Shown piece after piece: positions 40,283 to 48,966 of a DNA stretch of 64,000 nucleotides. A program made the position numbers and the translations under genes. This stretch comes from UBA1181 sp963626555. GTDB lineage: Bacteria > Bacteroidota > Bacteroidia > Bacteroidales > Paludibacteraceae. The notes beneath the pieces are model-generated. The model did not search any database. It was not told the origin of the DNA and saw only the letters and a program-made list of their open reading frames with translations. The stretch is from the NCBI GenBank assembly GCA_963626555.1, contig CAVFXQ010000008.1, forward strand, positions 1-64,000, given 5' to 3'. The stretch's first letter is position 1. Each line of letters begins with the position of its first letter.

Positions 40283-40310
40283 AAAAGGAGGTTGATAACC
40301 TCCTTTTTTT
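40283..40310 (+). terminator. Terminator of the tRNA-Glu transcript
   Basis: The 11-bp stem AAAAGGAGGTT/AACCTCCTTTT with a 3-nt loop runs into a T-tract, 3 bp after the tRNA. It makes the tRNA a self-contained transcription unit. Confidence 0.88.
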
Positions 40311-40332
40311 GTTTCTGATTATTGGTTTGTTT

Positions 40333-41331
40333 ATGAAAATCATACAGTCTGCGATAGTATTTTTATTTGCAATGGGCCTTTTGTCCTGTAGTTCAAATAA
40401 AGGTGAGAATAATTCAGTGTCGGGAACGATCAATACAACGGTTCCTGCGAAATCATTAGTTATTCGTCCGACGTTTGAGGTCGACAGTGCGATGTGTTTT
40501 TTGAAAAGACAATGTGATTTCGGATGTCGGGTACCTATGTCGGAGGCGCATATACAATGTGCGGTGTACCTTCAACAACAGTTGTGTCTATATTGCGACA
40601 CAGTTGTGGTACAGAAATTTGATGCCGTCAACTATGCTGGAGAGACGTGGAATGGTACAAATCTGATTGGGCAGATTCATCCCGAGATGATTCGGAGAGT
40701 GGCGTTGTTCGCCCATTGGGATTGTCGATCGGTTTCGGATAATGACGAGAAAGAAAATTGGCATAAACCTGTGATGGGTGCTAATGATGGTGCCAGTGGG
40801 GTGGCAGTGTTGTTGGAGGTCGCTCGCCAGTTGCAGTTAGGAAATGATTCTTTGGGTGTAGATATTGTCTTTTTAGACTTGGAAGATGGTGGTCAGCCTT
40901 CATTTGAAGTGGGCGAAAAAGAGGACACTTGGTGTTTAGGTTCGCAATATTTGGTGAAAAATCCATACTATAAGAATGGAAAGCCAGAATGGGGAATACT
41001 TTTGGATATGGTAGGCGGAAAGTCTCCGTTCTTCGGGTTTGACGAAGTGTCGCTCTATTTTGCGGAGTCTCGTTTGCGCCAAGTGTGGCAACATGCGCAG
41101 CAGTTGGGCTATAGCAATTCGTTTGTACCGCAAAAATCGGGTTCGATTATGGACGACCATTATTACATTAACCTTTTCGCTCGAATACCGACCATCGACA
41201 TTATCGACTATCATTCAGAGCGAGGGTTCGCTGAGACGTGGCATACACAACAGGACATTCCCGAAAATATAGACCCCAACACTCTGAAAATGGTGGGTGA
41301 AGTTGTTCTGAAAACACTTAGAGAGCAATAG
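40333..41331 (+). CDS. M28-family glutaminyl-peptide cyclotransferase-like lipoprotein
   Basis: This 332-residue lipoprotein uses the ATG at 40333; an upstream TTG at 40309 lies in the tRNA terminator. The lipobox is LLSC with Cys19. The M28 zinc-hydrolase fold is clear. Metal ligands are predicted as Asp152 (GANDGASG), Glu184 (LDLEDGG, with the second acidic residue Asp185) and His304 (ETWHTQQD). A second Asp-rich loop is SGSIMDDHYYIN. Single-zinc M28 members with WHTxxD are glutaminyl cyclases, which turn N-terminal Gln into pyroglutamate. Such enzymes act in the periplasm of Porphyromonas and relatives on newly exported proteins. The stop is 6 bp before the next ATG, so it may lead the polysaccharide operon. 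An ordinary aminopeptidase is the alternative, but the motif order favours cyclase. Confidence 0.85.
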   Translation: MKIIQSAIVFLFAMGLLSCSSNKGENNSVSGTINTTVPAKSLVIRPTFEVDSAMCFLKRQCDFGCRVPMSEAHIQCAVYLQQQLCLYCDTVVVQKFDAVNYAGETWNGTNLIGQIHPEMIRRVALFAHWDCRSVSDNDEKENWHKPVMGANDGASGVAVLLEVARQLQLGNDSLGVDIVFLDLEDGGQPSFEVGEKEDTWCLGSQYLVKNPYYKNGKPEWGILLDMVGGKSPFFGFDEVSLYFAESRLRQVWQHAQQLGYSNSFVPQKSGSIMDDHYYINLFARIPTIDIIDYHSERGFAETWHTQQDIPENIDPNTLKMVGEVVLKTLREQ

Positions 41332-41337
41332 AATAGC

Positions 41338-42507
41338 ATGAAGGACTCTACGAAGGTGTATTTGTATACGGGAGGATGGTGTTTGTATTTCTTGCAAGGG
41401 ACTTTTGGAATGAAAGGTTCTTCTGTTTCGGCTATCCTATCTGTACTATTAGTAACTATCTCCCTTTCGTATGTGTTTTTGGCGCAACCAATTAATGAAA
41501 TAAAAAGAGGAAAAATACCTTTTTTGTTAGTTGCCTTGGATATGTTTCTTGTTGTACTTATATTCTATAAAGTATTATATATGGCAAGAGAGGGAGATGT
41601 TACAGCACTAATGTCTAAAGACTTGCAGGTTCTGTGTATAACCTTGCTTCCAGTTTACTTTTACTACTATTATGCGAAAAAGGGTTGCTTGACAGAGAGG
41701 GAGATGCGGTATGTTGCTGTTCTGTTTTTTATTTTCATGTTTTTTTACTATTTTCAGTCGTATGTGGATATAATGCAGAGGGTGGAGAGTGACGAGTTTA
41801 CTAATAATGCGGGTCGCTTCTTGGTTACGATATTGCCGATGTTGATGCTCTTTGACGATAAAAATAGATTGCAAATCATTTTAGGACTTATAGTCTCAGT
41901 TTTGGTTTTGTTGTCGGTTAAGAGAGAGGCTATACTTGTTTTGGCAATTGAAATAATGATAGTTTTTATTTGGAAAACAAGAGATTCATCTATAAAACAG
42001 AAGATAAAAACATATTTTGTCTTGCTCGTAACTGTTTCGCTGATTGCAATGTTGTTCTATTATATGTTTGAAAACGTAAATTATTTTCAAAAAAGAGTAA
42101 GTGAAACGATGTATGGAAATTTGTCGGGCCGAGATAGAATAATTCCGAAATTAGTATACGATTATCTTAATGATACTAATGATACTCAATTTCTAATTGG
42201 AAGGGGAACTTTAAAGACATTGACTCTTGTCGGGAATTTTGCACATAATGATTTGGTGGAGCTGTTTACATGTTATGGAATAGTTGGAGTGGCGTTTTAC
42301 TTGAATCTTTGGGTAGCATTGATATCTTTTTGGAAAAAACAACAGAGTGGTGTTTTGAAGATTGCATCATTGATGTTACTTGTGGATTTTTTTTGTGGAG
42401 CTTTTTTTTCAAGATTTTATTTTTCAACGTATGTACCTCTTTTTGCAATGTTAGGCTTTATCTTAGGAAGACAGAAAAATCGGGAAAGGAGATTGGCGTG
42501 TGAATGA
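41338..42507 (+). CDS. Wzy-like O-antigen/polysaccharide polymerase
   Basis: This 389-residue hydrophobic protein has roughly ten to eleven membrane helices. A periplasmic loop around residues 245-320 carries SGRDRIIPKLVYDYL, FLIGRGTLKT and AHNDLVELFTCYGIVGVAF. The (A/P)HN-x-x-(L/V/F) element after that loop, followed by a helix beginning YGIVG, is the general pattern of O-antigen polymerases and ligases. It would join repeat units on undecaprenyl diphosphate outside the inner membrane. The gene opens the overlapping glycan cluster and overlaps the next gene by 8 bp. Sequence divergence is expected in this family, so the assignment rests on topology, the HN motif and neighbours. Confidence 0.72.
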   Translation: MKDSTKVYLYTGGWCLYFLQGTFGMKGSSVSAILSVLLVTISLSYVFLAQPINEIKRGKIPFLLVALDMFLVVLIFYKVLYMAREGDVTALMSKDLQVLCITLLPVYFYYYYAKKGCLTEREMRYVAVLFFIFMFFYYFQSYVDIMQRVESDEFTNNAGRFLVTILPMLMLFDDKNRLQIILGLIVSVLVLLSVKREAILVLAIEIMIVFIWKTRDSSIKQKIKTYFVLLVTVSLIAMLFYYMFENVNYFQKRVSETMYGNLSGRDRIIPKLVYDYLNDTNDTQFLIGRGTLKTLTLVGNFAHNDLVELFTCYGIVGVAFYLNLWVALISFWKKQQSGVLKIASLMLLVDFFCGAFFSRFYFSTYVPLFAMLGFILGRQKNRERRLACE

Positions 42508-43318
42508 TTACATATTATACAAAGGGTGTTGGATCTGTGCGTCTGCGCCTCATCTTTGGGAAAAGCTTACTGAGGAAGAAATGTTAGATATGCTTTCTTC
42601 TCAGGGGTATATGGTAAGAAATGTTTATGATTATGATTGCAAATATCAAACCTCTTTTTGGTGTGTTATAAAAGATTCATTTGGCGGAATGAAAGAACTA
42701 TCATTGAGAACGAGAAATAAGGTTCGGAGGGCGTTAAAGACAATGGATTACAAATTGATTTCGCCAGCACAATTGCTTGAAGATGGTGGTTATGAGGTTA
42801 TGGTAAAGTCGTGTAAGGGATATAAGGTAAAGTGCAAATATCCTTGCAAAGATGAGTTTGAGAAATACGTGATGTCATTAACTGATTGTCAGATTTGGGG
42901 AGGCTACCTGAAGGATTCTGACCGAATTGTAGTGTACTCAATATGTCGGGTGGATCAGGATTGTTGCAATCTGCAGACTTGCAAATGTGATCCTTCTTTC
43001 TTGAGAAATTTGCAAAACGCGCGTCCTTGTTATCCTTACTATGGGCTATTTTACTTTTTAAGTGAATATTACCTAAAACAGTGTGGCTTAAAATATATCT
43101 TTGATGGCACAAGAACGGTTACGGAACATTCTAATGTGCAAAATTACTTAGAAGAAAAATTTAATTTTAGAAAGGCGTACTGTAAGCTTCATGTAAGGTA
43201 TAAGCCTTGGGTAAAAATTGCTGTCAATATACTATATCCATTCAGGAAGTGTAAGGTTTTGCCCTTGAAGGTGAGAGGGGTTTTGAATATGGAAGCAATG
43301 CAAAGAGGTGAGATGTAA
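42500..43318 (+). CDS. FemAB/GNAT-like acyl- or aminoacyltransferase
   Basis: This 272-residue protein starts at a GTG (42500) with a good RBS (AAAGGAGA) inside the end of the preceding gene. The segment LSLRTRNKVRRALK (residues ~75-88) resembles the conserved basic helix of FemAB-like proteins, and the C-terminal half (YYGLFYFLSEYYLKQCGLKYIFDGTRTV) fits a GNAT core in which a central acceptor-binding helix precedes a beta strand. About 15 cysteines are scattered through it (CSPxxYC-like clusters are absent), which is high for a cytosolic enzyme. FemAB-like members transfer amino-acid or acyl groups to cell-wall or glycan precursors. Its place between polymerase and glycosyltransferase genes suggests decoration of the polysaccharide. 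The family call is tentative. Confidence 0.55.
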   Translation: MNDYILYKGCWICASAPHLWEKLTEEEMLDMLSSQGYMVRNVYDYDCKYQTSFWCVIKDSFGGMKELSLRTRNKVRRALKTMDYKLISPAQLLEDGGYEVMVKSCKGYKVKCKYPCKDEFEKYVMSLTDCQIWGGYLKDSDRIVVYSICRVDQDCCNLQTCKCDPSFLRNLQNARPCYPYYGLFYFLSEYYLKQCGLKYIFDGTRTVTEHSNVQNYLEEKFNFRKAYCKLHVRYKPWVKIAVNILYPFRKCKVLPLKVRGVLNMEAMQRGEM

Positions 43319-43319
43319 T

Positions 43320-43796
43320 ATGTTATATTTTTATAGATACGATAGAACGAAACATCATGATAGTTTGCCCAATAACTTTAATGTTATTTTCAGAAAAACT
43401 ATTATGCCATTTGATAGTTTCCATAATGTTATGTGGCATGTGTTTTCTATTTTGAAAGGAGAATGTCTCTATGAGTATCAAGTTTTGAGAAATGGAGAAA
43501 TTGTGTCGACGGCGCAGGTGTGTCCTAAAATACCAATTTTTGAATTTATCCCTAAAAATGGATGGCATATTGGTCCTTGTCATACGGTAGAATTACAAAG
43601 AGGTAATGGTTTCTATCCCTTATTGTTGCAATTTATTGTTCGGGAACATCCAAATAGAGATTTCTATATGATTATAGACGAGAAGAACATATCTTCGCAG
43701 AAAGGTGTTGGTAAGGCAGGTTTTGAAAAGTTCGCTGAGGGTAAAAAAGACTGCTTGGGAAGATATGTGAAAGAGATAGAAATCGTTACGAAATGA
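43320..43796 (+). CDS. GNAT-like acyltransferase of the glycan cluster
   Basis: This protein has 158 residues from the ATG at 43320, which has AAAGAGGTGAG about 8 nt upstream; a GTG at 43308 is possible. The centre reads IGPCHTVELQRGNGFYPLLLQFI, close to the acetyl-CoA-binding region of GNAT proteins (V-x-L-x-x-x-x-G-x-G-x-x-x-x-L-L), followed by NISSQKGVGKAGFEK, a typical N-x-x-S-x-K-x-x-x-K-x-G-F ending. It overlaps the next gene by 4 bp (ATGA), so translation is coupled. Probable role: N- or O-acylation of a nucleotide sugar or repeat unit. The acceptor cannot be deduced. Confidence 0.65.
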   Translation: MLYFYRYDRTKHHDSLPNNFNVIFRKTIMPFDSFHNVMWHVFSILKGECLYEYQVLRNGEIVSTAQVCPKIPIFEFIPKNGWHIGPCHTVELQRGNGFYPLLLQFIVREHPNRDFYMIIDEKNISSQKGVGKAGFEKFAEGKKDCLGRYVKEIEIVTK

Positions 43797-44905
43797 ACAA
43801 ATCAAATAAAATAATCCTTCTCACAGAATCTCTTGATTCAGGCGGTGCTGAACGCCAGTTGGTTTCTCTTGCTGTTCTTTTGAAAGAAAATGGAAAGAAT
43901 GTGGAGGTTTGGACTTACGATTCAAGAAATTTTTACTTGACGAATTTGTTGAATTCAGATATTCCTTATTATTGTTTTGCAGAGGGGAAAAATAAAATAA
44001 GCAGAATTTTAACATTCACAAAAAAAATATATGAAGTTCAGCCGAGTGTTCTGATTGCATATTGTGATTCTCCTTGTGTTTTGTCATGTATTTGTAAGTT
44101 GTTATTGTTCGTTTTGAGGATAGATTTTAATTTAATTGTTTCAGAGAGAAACATAACCTGGAAAATTTCGATGAAAGCAAGACTGAAGTTCTCGCTTTTT
44201 AGATTTGCAAGCAACATTGTTACAAACACTTATACTCAGAAATCATTTATAGAAAAAAAATTTAGAATTTTAGCAAAGAGAACAGTTGCTATTAGTAATT
44301 GCATTGATACCAATTTTTTTGTGCCATCCATGAAAAAATGTGATTGTCTCGATGAAACTATTCGTTTGTTGACAGTTGGGAGAATTTTCGCTCAGAAAAA
44401 TGTTAAAACCTATTTTTGTGCAATAAAGAAACTTGTTGACGAGGGATATAAAATAAGAGTGGACTGGTATGGTACAATCCAAGATGAATCTTATTATAAA
44501 GAATGTGTTGATTTTATAAATGAAAATTCCCTTGAAAAAATAATTTTTTTCCATTCTCCTGTTGTGAACATTAGAGAGGTATATTATAATTCGGATGTTC
44601 TTTGCCTTCCTTCTTTGTATGAAGGATGTCCTAATGTATTATGTGAGGCGATGGCGTGTGGACTACCTGTCACTTGTAGTTCTGTGTCTGACATTCCGTT
44701 GATTGTTGGATCTGAAAATGCCCCTTTCCTATTCAATCCTGAGAATGTTGATTCTATTGTTAGAAGTTTAAGTTCATTATTGTCCAAGGATAAATTAATT
44801 TTGTGTGAAATAGGTCGGAAGAATAGAGAAAGAATTGTATTAAATAATTCGAAAGAGATTTTTCTGTCAAAATATTTATCATTGATAGAGTCCCAAGATA
44901 TATGA
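43793..44905 (+). CDS. Glycosyltransferase family 4 protein
   Basis: This 370-residue GT-B enzyme has the N-terminal donor-independent domain opening with ESLDSGGAERQLVSLA, the glycine-rich acceptor-side loop typical of GT4. The C-terminal domain has LLTVGRIFAQKNVKTYF near residue 195 and the EX7E element EGCPNVLCEAMACGLPV near 285-300. No signal peptide is present, so it acts at the cytosolic face on a lipid-linked sugar. The sequence is strikingly A/T-rich with many Lys/Ile/Asn codons, more than neighbouring housekeeping genes, which suggests horizontal origin of this part of the cluster. Start and stop overlap both neighbours by 4 bp. Confidence 0.88.
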   Translation: MNKSNKIILLTESLDSGGAERQLVSLAVLLKENGKNVEVWTYDSRNFYLTNLLNSDIPYYCFAEGKNKISRILTFTKKIYEVQPSVLIAYCDSPCVLSCICKLLLFVLRIDFNLIVSERNITWKISMKARLKFSLFRFASNIVTNTYTQKSFIEKKFRILAKRTVAISNCIDTNFFVPSMKKCDCLDETIRLLTVGRIFAQKNVKTYFCAIKKLVDEGYKIRVDWYGTIQDESYYKECVDFINENSLEKIIFFHSPVVNIREVYYNSDVLCLPSLYEGCPNVLCEAMACGLPVTCSSVSDIPLIVGSENAPFLFNPENVDSIVRSLSSLLSKDKLILCEIGRKNRERIVLNNSKEIFLSKYLSLIESQDI

Positions 44906-45435
44906 AAAAGAAGTTAGTCTTAGTTTTATACTATTTGATACTCAGATATCTTCCCTCAACTGATAATTGTTTGTTTATGTCTCGGGTTATTAGAAAACTG
45001 AGAGGTATAACAAGAGTCGTTTTTGATAGTAGTGGAACGAATATCAATATAGAAAGAGGCGCGGATTTTGGTAGTGGAAGAGGCATTCTAATTGGCAGTA
45101 ACTCAGGACTAGGCATAAACAGTAAAGTGAGAGGACCTTTGGAAATAGGAGATAATGTTATGATGGGGCCGGAGGTAATGATATTTACGTCTAATCATAG
45201 ATTTGATAGAATTGATATCCCAATGATCTGTCAGGAGAGAGAAGAACCTAAAAAAGTTGTGATCGGAGATGATGTATGGATAGGAGCAAGAGTAATCATA
45301 CTTTCTGGTGTTCGTGTTGGAAATGGTGTTGTAATAGGTGCGGGATCTGTAGTAACTCACGATGTCCCAGACTATGCGGTTGTGTGTGGTGTGCCTGCTA
45401 AAGTTATAAGATATCGAAATGGAAAAGAAGTATAG
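44902..45435 (+). CDS. Hexapeptide-repeat (LbH) O-acetyltransferase
   Basis: This 177-residue left-handed beta-helix protein has repeats of the form [LIV]GxxxxI running from IERGADFGSGRGILIGS through GDDVWIGARVIILSGVRVGNGVVIGAGSVV. The catalytic-type His is in FTSNHRFD near residue 97. The C-terminal VCGVPAKVIRYR ends the fold as in maltose/galactoside-type acetyltransferases (WcaF/NodL-like). It probably acetylates a sugar of the repeat unit. An ATGA overlap with the upstream glycosyltransferase and a 17-bp overlap with the downstream one place it firmly in the operon. Confidence 0.85.
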   Translation: MKKKLVLVLYYLILRYLPSTDNCLFMSRVIRKLRGITRVVFDSSGTNINIERGADFGSGRGILIGSNSGLGINSKVRGPLEIGDNVMMGPEVMIFTSNHRFDRIDIPMICQEREEPKKVVIGDDVWIGARVIILSGVRVGNGVVIGAGSVVTHDVPDYAVVCGVPAKVIRYRNGKEV

Positions 45436-46459
45436 CTACTATCTTATTGGTAATGCGGGTGGCAAGGCTCACAGTTTGGATGGTCAAACGGTGAAAACAC
45501 AGATGATGATTCAGTTAATGTCGGCCTTGAATCTTGATTTCCAATGTTATGATACGGCAGATTTTACGGAAAACCGTTGGAGTGTTTTTAAAATGTTCCG
45601 AAATATTTGTCGAACAGACAAACTGATTTATCTGCCAGCGAAACGAAATTTGTTATTGATTTTCCCTCTGATTTTTATTCTTTCTAAACTATTCCACACG
45701 AAAATCTATTATTTCGTTATCGGTGGATGGTTGGCAGAATATTTAAAAAACAAGCCGTTGCATCGTTGGATGTTAAAGCGTATTGAGCGGATTTGCACAG
45801 AAACGGATTTGCTGAAAAATCGAATGCAAACGGGATATAGGTTTGACAATGTAACGCGATTTGATAATTTTCGATATTTTGATAATTTGTTTGTTGAAAA
45901 TCACCAAGAAGGAATTTTGAAGGTTGTTTTTTGTGCGAGAGTGGAAAAAAGGAAAGGGGTGGAGACTCTTTTAAAAACAGCTGATTTTTTCCACAAAGAA
46001 TATGAGAATCGAATCTCTGTGGAGGTATATGGAAAGATTTCTCCGTTGGAATTAGAATGGGAAAATGAGTTTCTGAAGCATCCAAATGTGAAATATAAAG
46101 GAGTTCTGTCTCCTAATGGGATTTCAACTATACTTTCAAAATATGATGTATCTGTTTTGCCGACACAATATGCCACGGAGGGACTTCCTGGCACAGTCAT
46201 TGATGCTTTTGTCTCAGGTATTCCTATTATAATAACGGAGTGGCAATATGCGCATGAGTTCATTCAAGATGGGGAGAATGGCTTCATCATTCCGTTTGGC
46301 GATTGCTTAGATGTTCTAAAAGACAAAATCATTTATCTTTTAGAACATGAGAATGAATTATCGCAGATGAAACGTTCAGCATTTGAGTGTCGGGATCGTT
46401 TTTCTGCAGAAGTGGCGAGGAAAAAGTTTGAGGAGATAGTGATGGTGAAGTGTGAATAA
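45419..46459 (+). CDS. Glycosyltransferase family 4 protein
   Basis: This 346-residue GT-B enzyme is the last of the overlapping block. The N-terminal half is diverged but includes IGNAGGKAHSLDGQTVKTQMM. The C-terminal donor domain has VVFCARVEKRKGVETLL near residue 165 and the EX7E-like element EGLPGTVIDAFVSGIPIIITEW near 255-275. It is probably cytosolic and membrane-associated. The start lies inside the acyltransferase gene (17-bp overlap). A 152-bp gap to the dehydrogenase gene marks the end of this transcriptional block; I see no hairpin terminator in that gap. Confidence 0.86.
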   Translation: MEKKYSYYLIGNAGGKAHSLDGQTVKTQMMIQLMSALNLDFQCYDTADFTENRWSVFKMFRNICRTDKLIYLPAKRNLLLIFPLIFILSKLFHTKIYYFVIGGWLAEYLKNKPLHRWMLKRIERICTETDLLKNRMQTGYRFDNVTRFDNFRYFDNLFVENHQEGILKVVFCARVEKRKGVETLLKTADFFHKEYENRISVEVYGKISPLELEWENEFLKHPNVKYKGVLSPNGISTILSKYDVSVLPTQYATEGLPGTVIDAFVSGIPIIITEWQYAHEFIQDGENGFIIPFGDCLDVLKDKIIYLLEHENELSQMKRSAFECRDRFSAEVARKKFEEIVMVKCE

Positions 46460-46611
46460 GTCTCTTTATTTGCAAATATAAGGTGGTTGTTGTCGTAAAC
46501 AAGAAACTATCACAATCTTTTTGAATGTGTGAGGTTTTATCTTTTTTATTTTATTAACTTTATAATGATTTTGGCTGATCTATAATACAGAAATGTGTCA
46601 TTCCTAATAAA

Positions 46612-47877
46612 ATGAAAAAAAAACTCGCCATTATAGGCTTAGGCTATGTGGGACTTCCCTTGGCTCGCCTTTTTTCTACTAAATATGAGACGATTGGCTA
46701 TGATTTGAATAGTCAACGTGTGGAGTCGTTGATGCAGGGCATAGACGCTACTTGTGAGGTGCCAGACGACCTACTATTGGATGCAATCCGTAATCATGGT
46801 TTTCGTTGCACTTCTAATATAGAGGATATTCAAAGCTGCAACATTTATATCGTTGCCGTTCCGACGCCTGTGGATATGAACAATCGTCCTGATCTTCGTC
46901 CTCTGATCTCGGCAAGTGAGACGGTGGGAAAGGTCATCTCGAAAGGCGATATTGTCATTTATGAGTCGACCGTCTATCCTGGTGTGACGGAGGAGGACTG
47001 CATACCAGTGGTGGAAAGTGTCAGCGGATTGAAATACAATGTGGATTTCTTCGCTGGGTATTCACCAGAACGTATCAATCCTGGAGATAAGGAACATACA
47101 GTGGAGAAAATTAAAAAAGTGACGAGCGGTTCAACACCAGAAATAGCGGATGTGGTGGATCATCTTTACAATTCTGTCTTAGAGAACGGAACATTTAAGG
47201 CATCCTCTATTCGTGTGGCTGAAGCATCTAAGATTATTGAAAACTCGCAGCGGGATGTCAATATTGCCTTTATGAATGAGTTGGCGAAGATTTTTAATGC
47301 GATGAACATTGATACGCATGATGTGATTGAAGCAGCCTCTACAAAATGGAATTTCATCAAAATGTCGCCTGGATTGGTGGGCGGTCATTGTATCTCGGTC
47401 GATCCTTACTACTTGATTCAGAAGGCGCAGGTGTATGGTGTTCTGCCTCGCATTATGTCATCTGCTCGTCGCCTCAACGATGGCATGGGCGACTATGTGG
47501 CGAACCAGACTATCAAATGTATGAACAAAAAGGGCATTTTGGTGAAGGGTGCCAAAATCCTGATATTGGGTGTTACGTTCAAAGAGAATTGTCCAGATAT
47601 TCGCAATACGAAAGTGGTGGATATTTACCATACTTTGCGAGAATATACAGAGAATATCACGGTGTGCGACCCATGGGCAAACGATGAAGATGTGATGCGT
47701 GAGTATGGTGTGTCTGTTGAGAAAGAGATCCCGACCGAGCGATTTGATGCCATTATATTGGCAGTCCCTCACAGTCTTTTCCATAACATAGATATCCATT
47801 CTTTGAAGAAAGAAAATTCGGTAGTCTATGATGTGAAGGGATTTTTAGACAGAAGTCTTGTGGATATGCGACTCTAA
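46612..47877 (+). CDS. UDP-sugar 6-dehydrogenase (WbpA/TviB/WecC-like)
   Basis: This 421-residue NAD-dependent enzyme makes a UDP-uronic acid. The N-terminal Rossmann motif is GLGYVGLP (residues 9-16), and the middle segment has YESTVYPGVTEEDC and SPERINPGD. The catalytic Cys260 sits in GGHCISVDPYYL, with the partner lysine at Lys250 in FIK. The C-terminal NAD/UDP domain has ILGVTFKENCPDIRNTK. The wording VPTPVD and SPERINPGD is typical of UDP-GlcNAc/UDP-ManNAc dehydrogenases rather than UDP-Glc dehydrogenase, so an acidic amino-uronic sugar is likely. That fits an anionic surface glycan. It is followed after 9 bp by a glycosyltransferase gene, suggesting co-transcription. Confidence 0.92.
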   Translation: MKKKLAIIGLGYVGLPLARLFSTKYETIGYDLNSQRVESLMQGIDATCEVPDDLLLDAIRNHGFRCTSNIEDIQSCNIYIVAVPTPVDMNNRPDLRPLISASETVGKVISKGDIVIYESTVYPGVTEEDCIPVVESVSGLKYNVDFFAGYSPERINPGDKEHTVEKIKKVTSGSTPEIADVVDHLYNSVLENGTFKASSIRVAEASKIIENSQRDVNIAFMNELAKIFNAMNIDTHDVIEAASTKWNFIKMSPGLVGGHCISVDPYYLIQKAQVYGVLPRIMSSARRLNDGMGDYVANQTIKCMNKKGILVKGAKILILGVTFKENCPDIRNTKVVDIYHTLREYTENITVCDPWANDEDVMREYGVSVEKEIPTERFDAIILAVPHSLFHNIDIHSLKKENSVVYDVKGFLDRSLVDMRL

Positions 47878-47886
47878 ATAGCGAAA

Positions 47887-48888
47887 ATGATATCCATAAT
47901 TTGTCCTGTATATAATGAGGAGGCGAACATTGTCCAATGTATTGATTCCATATTGAATCAAGATTTGACAGAACCATACGAGCTTCTGTTAGTAGATGGA
48001 AAAAGCACAGATCGAACGGTGGAGATTATTCAACCTTACTTGAAATCACACCCCTTTATTCGTCTGTTGGAGAATCCGAAACGGACGGCACCCTGTGCGA
48101 TGAATATCGGTATGCAAGCGGCAATAGGTGAAATCATCATTCGTATTGATGCCCACAGTGAATATCCGAACGATTATTGCAGTCGGTTGGTTGAGGCTTT
48201 GCGGACATTGCCGAATGCTGAAAATGTTGGGGGTGTGGCAGTTGGTACAAATACGGAAACCACGAATACGGCTGTGGCTATTTCTTCTGTGTTATCACAT
48301 CCTTTAGGAGTTGGCAACAGTCAGTTTCGTATCGGAACGAACGAGATAAAGGAGGTGGACACAGTTCCCTTCGGTTGTTTCCAGAAATCTATTTTTGAGA
48401 GAGTCGGATTCTACAACGAAAAACTCACCCGTAATCAAGATATCGAACTGAATGAGCGAATCCGAAAGTCGGGGGGCAAGATTTATCTTTTGCCCGACTT
48501 GCAGATAAAATATAAAGCACGCTCCACCTATTCGGCATTGGCAAAGAATAATTTTGAGAACGGACTTTGGAACATTCTTACCTTGTATTATACACGAAAT
48601 TTATCTGCGCTATCTCTGCGCCACTTTGTTCCGCTGCTTTTTTTGCTATCGTTGATTATCCCCACCTTGCTGATGTTGATAAATCCTCTCTTCGGAATTT
48701 TGTCGGCTATGTCTCTCTTCGTATACCTTATATTAATAATAGGCGTAAGTGTGAAGATGGATAGAGAAAATGAATGTGGTATCCATCGCTTTGTGTTTAC
48801 ATTTTTCACTTTGCATTTCTCATACGGATGGGGAAGTATAGTGGGATTGTTCAAGGTTCTATGGATGTGTGTTTGGGAAGAGAGATAG
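47887..48888 (+). CDS. GT2 glycosyltransferase (ExoA-like) with C-terminal membrane helices
   Basis: This 333-residue protein has a GT-A domain starting MISIICPVYNEEANI, with DGKSTDRT near residue 37, the DxD-like RIDAHSEYP near 90, and TRNQDIELNERIRKSG near 180, where the acidic residues act as the catalytic base region. A hydrophobic C-terminus (residues ~245-325) gives three membrane helices. This layout matches succinoglycan ExoA, which adds a sugar to undecaprenyl-linked intermediates. It follows the UDP-sugar dehydrogenase by 9 bp. A 78-bp gap leads to rsmG, and a TATCTTTG promoter-like box lies within it. Confidence 0.88.
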   Translation: MISIICPVYNEEANIVQCIDSILNQDLTEPYELLLVDGKSTDRTVEIIQPYLKSHPFIRLLENPKRTAPCAMNIGMQAAIGEIIIRIDAHSEYPNDYCSRLVEALRTLPNAENVGGVAVGTNTETTNTAVAISSVLSHPLGVGNSQFRIGTNEIKEVDTVPFGCFQKSIFERVGFYNEKLTRNQDIELNERIRKSGGKIYLLPDLQIKYKARSTYSALAKNNFENGLWNILTLYYTRNLSALSLRHFVPLLFLLSLIIPTLLMLINPLFGILSAMSLFVYLILIIGVSVKMDRENECGIHRFVFTFFTLHFSYGWGSIVGLFKVLWMCVWEER

Positions 48889-48932
48889 AAACACGAGCGT
48901 CAGTTGAACGTGGATAATCGGAGAGAAAATGT

Positions 48933-48940
48933 TATCTTTG
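48933..48940 (+). promoter_or_regulatory. -7 box candidate upstream of rsmG
   Basis: TATCTTTG matches TAnnTTTG, 26 bp before the ATG. A TTG at 48904-48906 could serve as the -33 element, but the 26-bp spacer is longer than the usual 19-21. Confidence 0.45.
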
Positions 48941-48966
48941 TTAGAAAATAGAATAGTGAAAATAGG

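Noticed and set aside
40208..41400. Prophage or integrative element at tRNA-Glu
   Set aside because: No integrase, no direct repeat of the tRNA 3' end was seen in the window, and the tRNA has its own terminator; only a general suspicion of integration remains.
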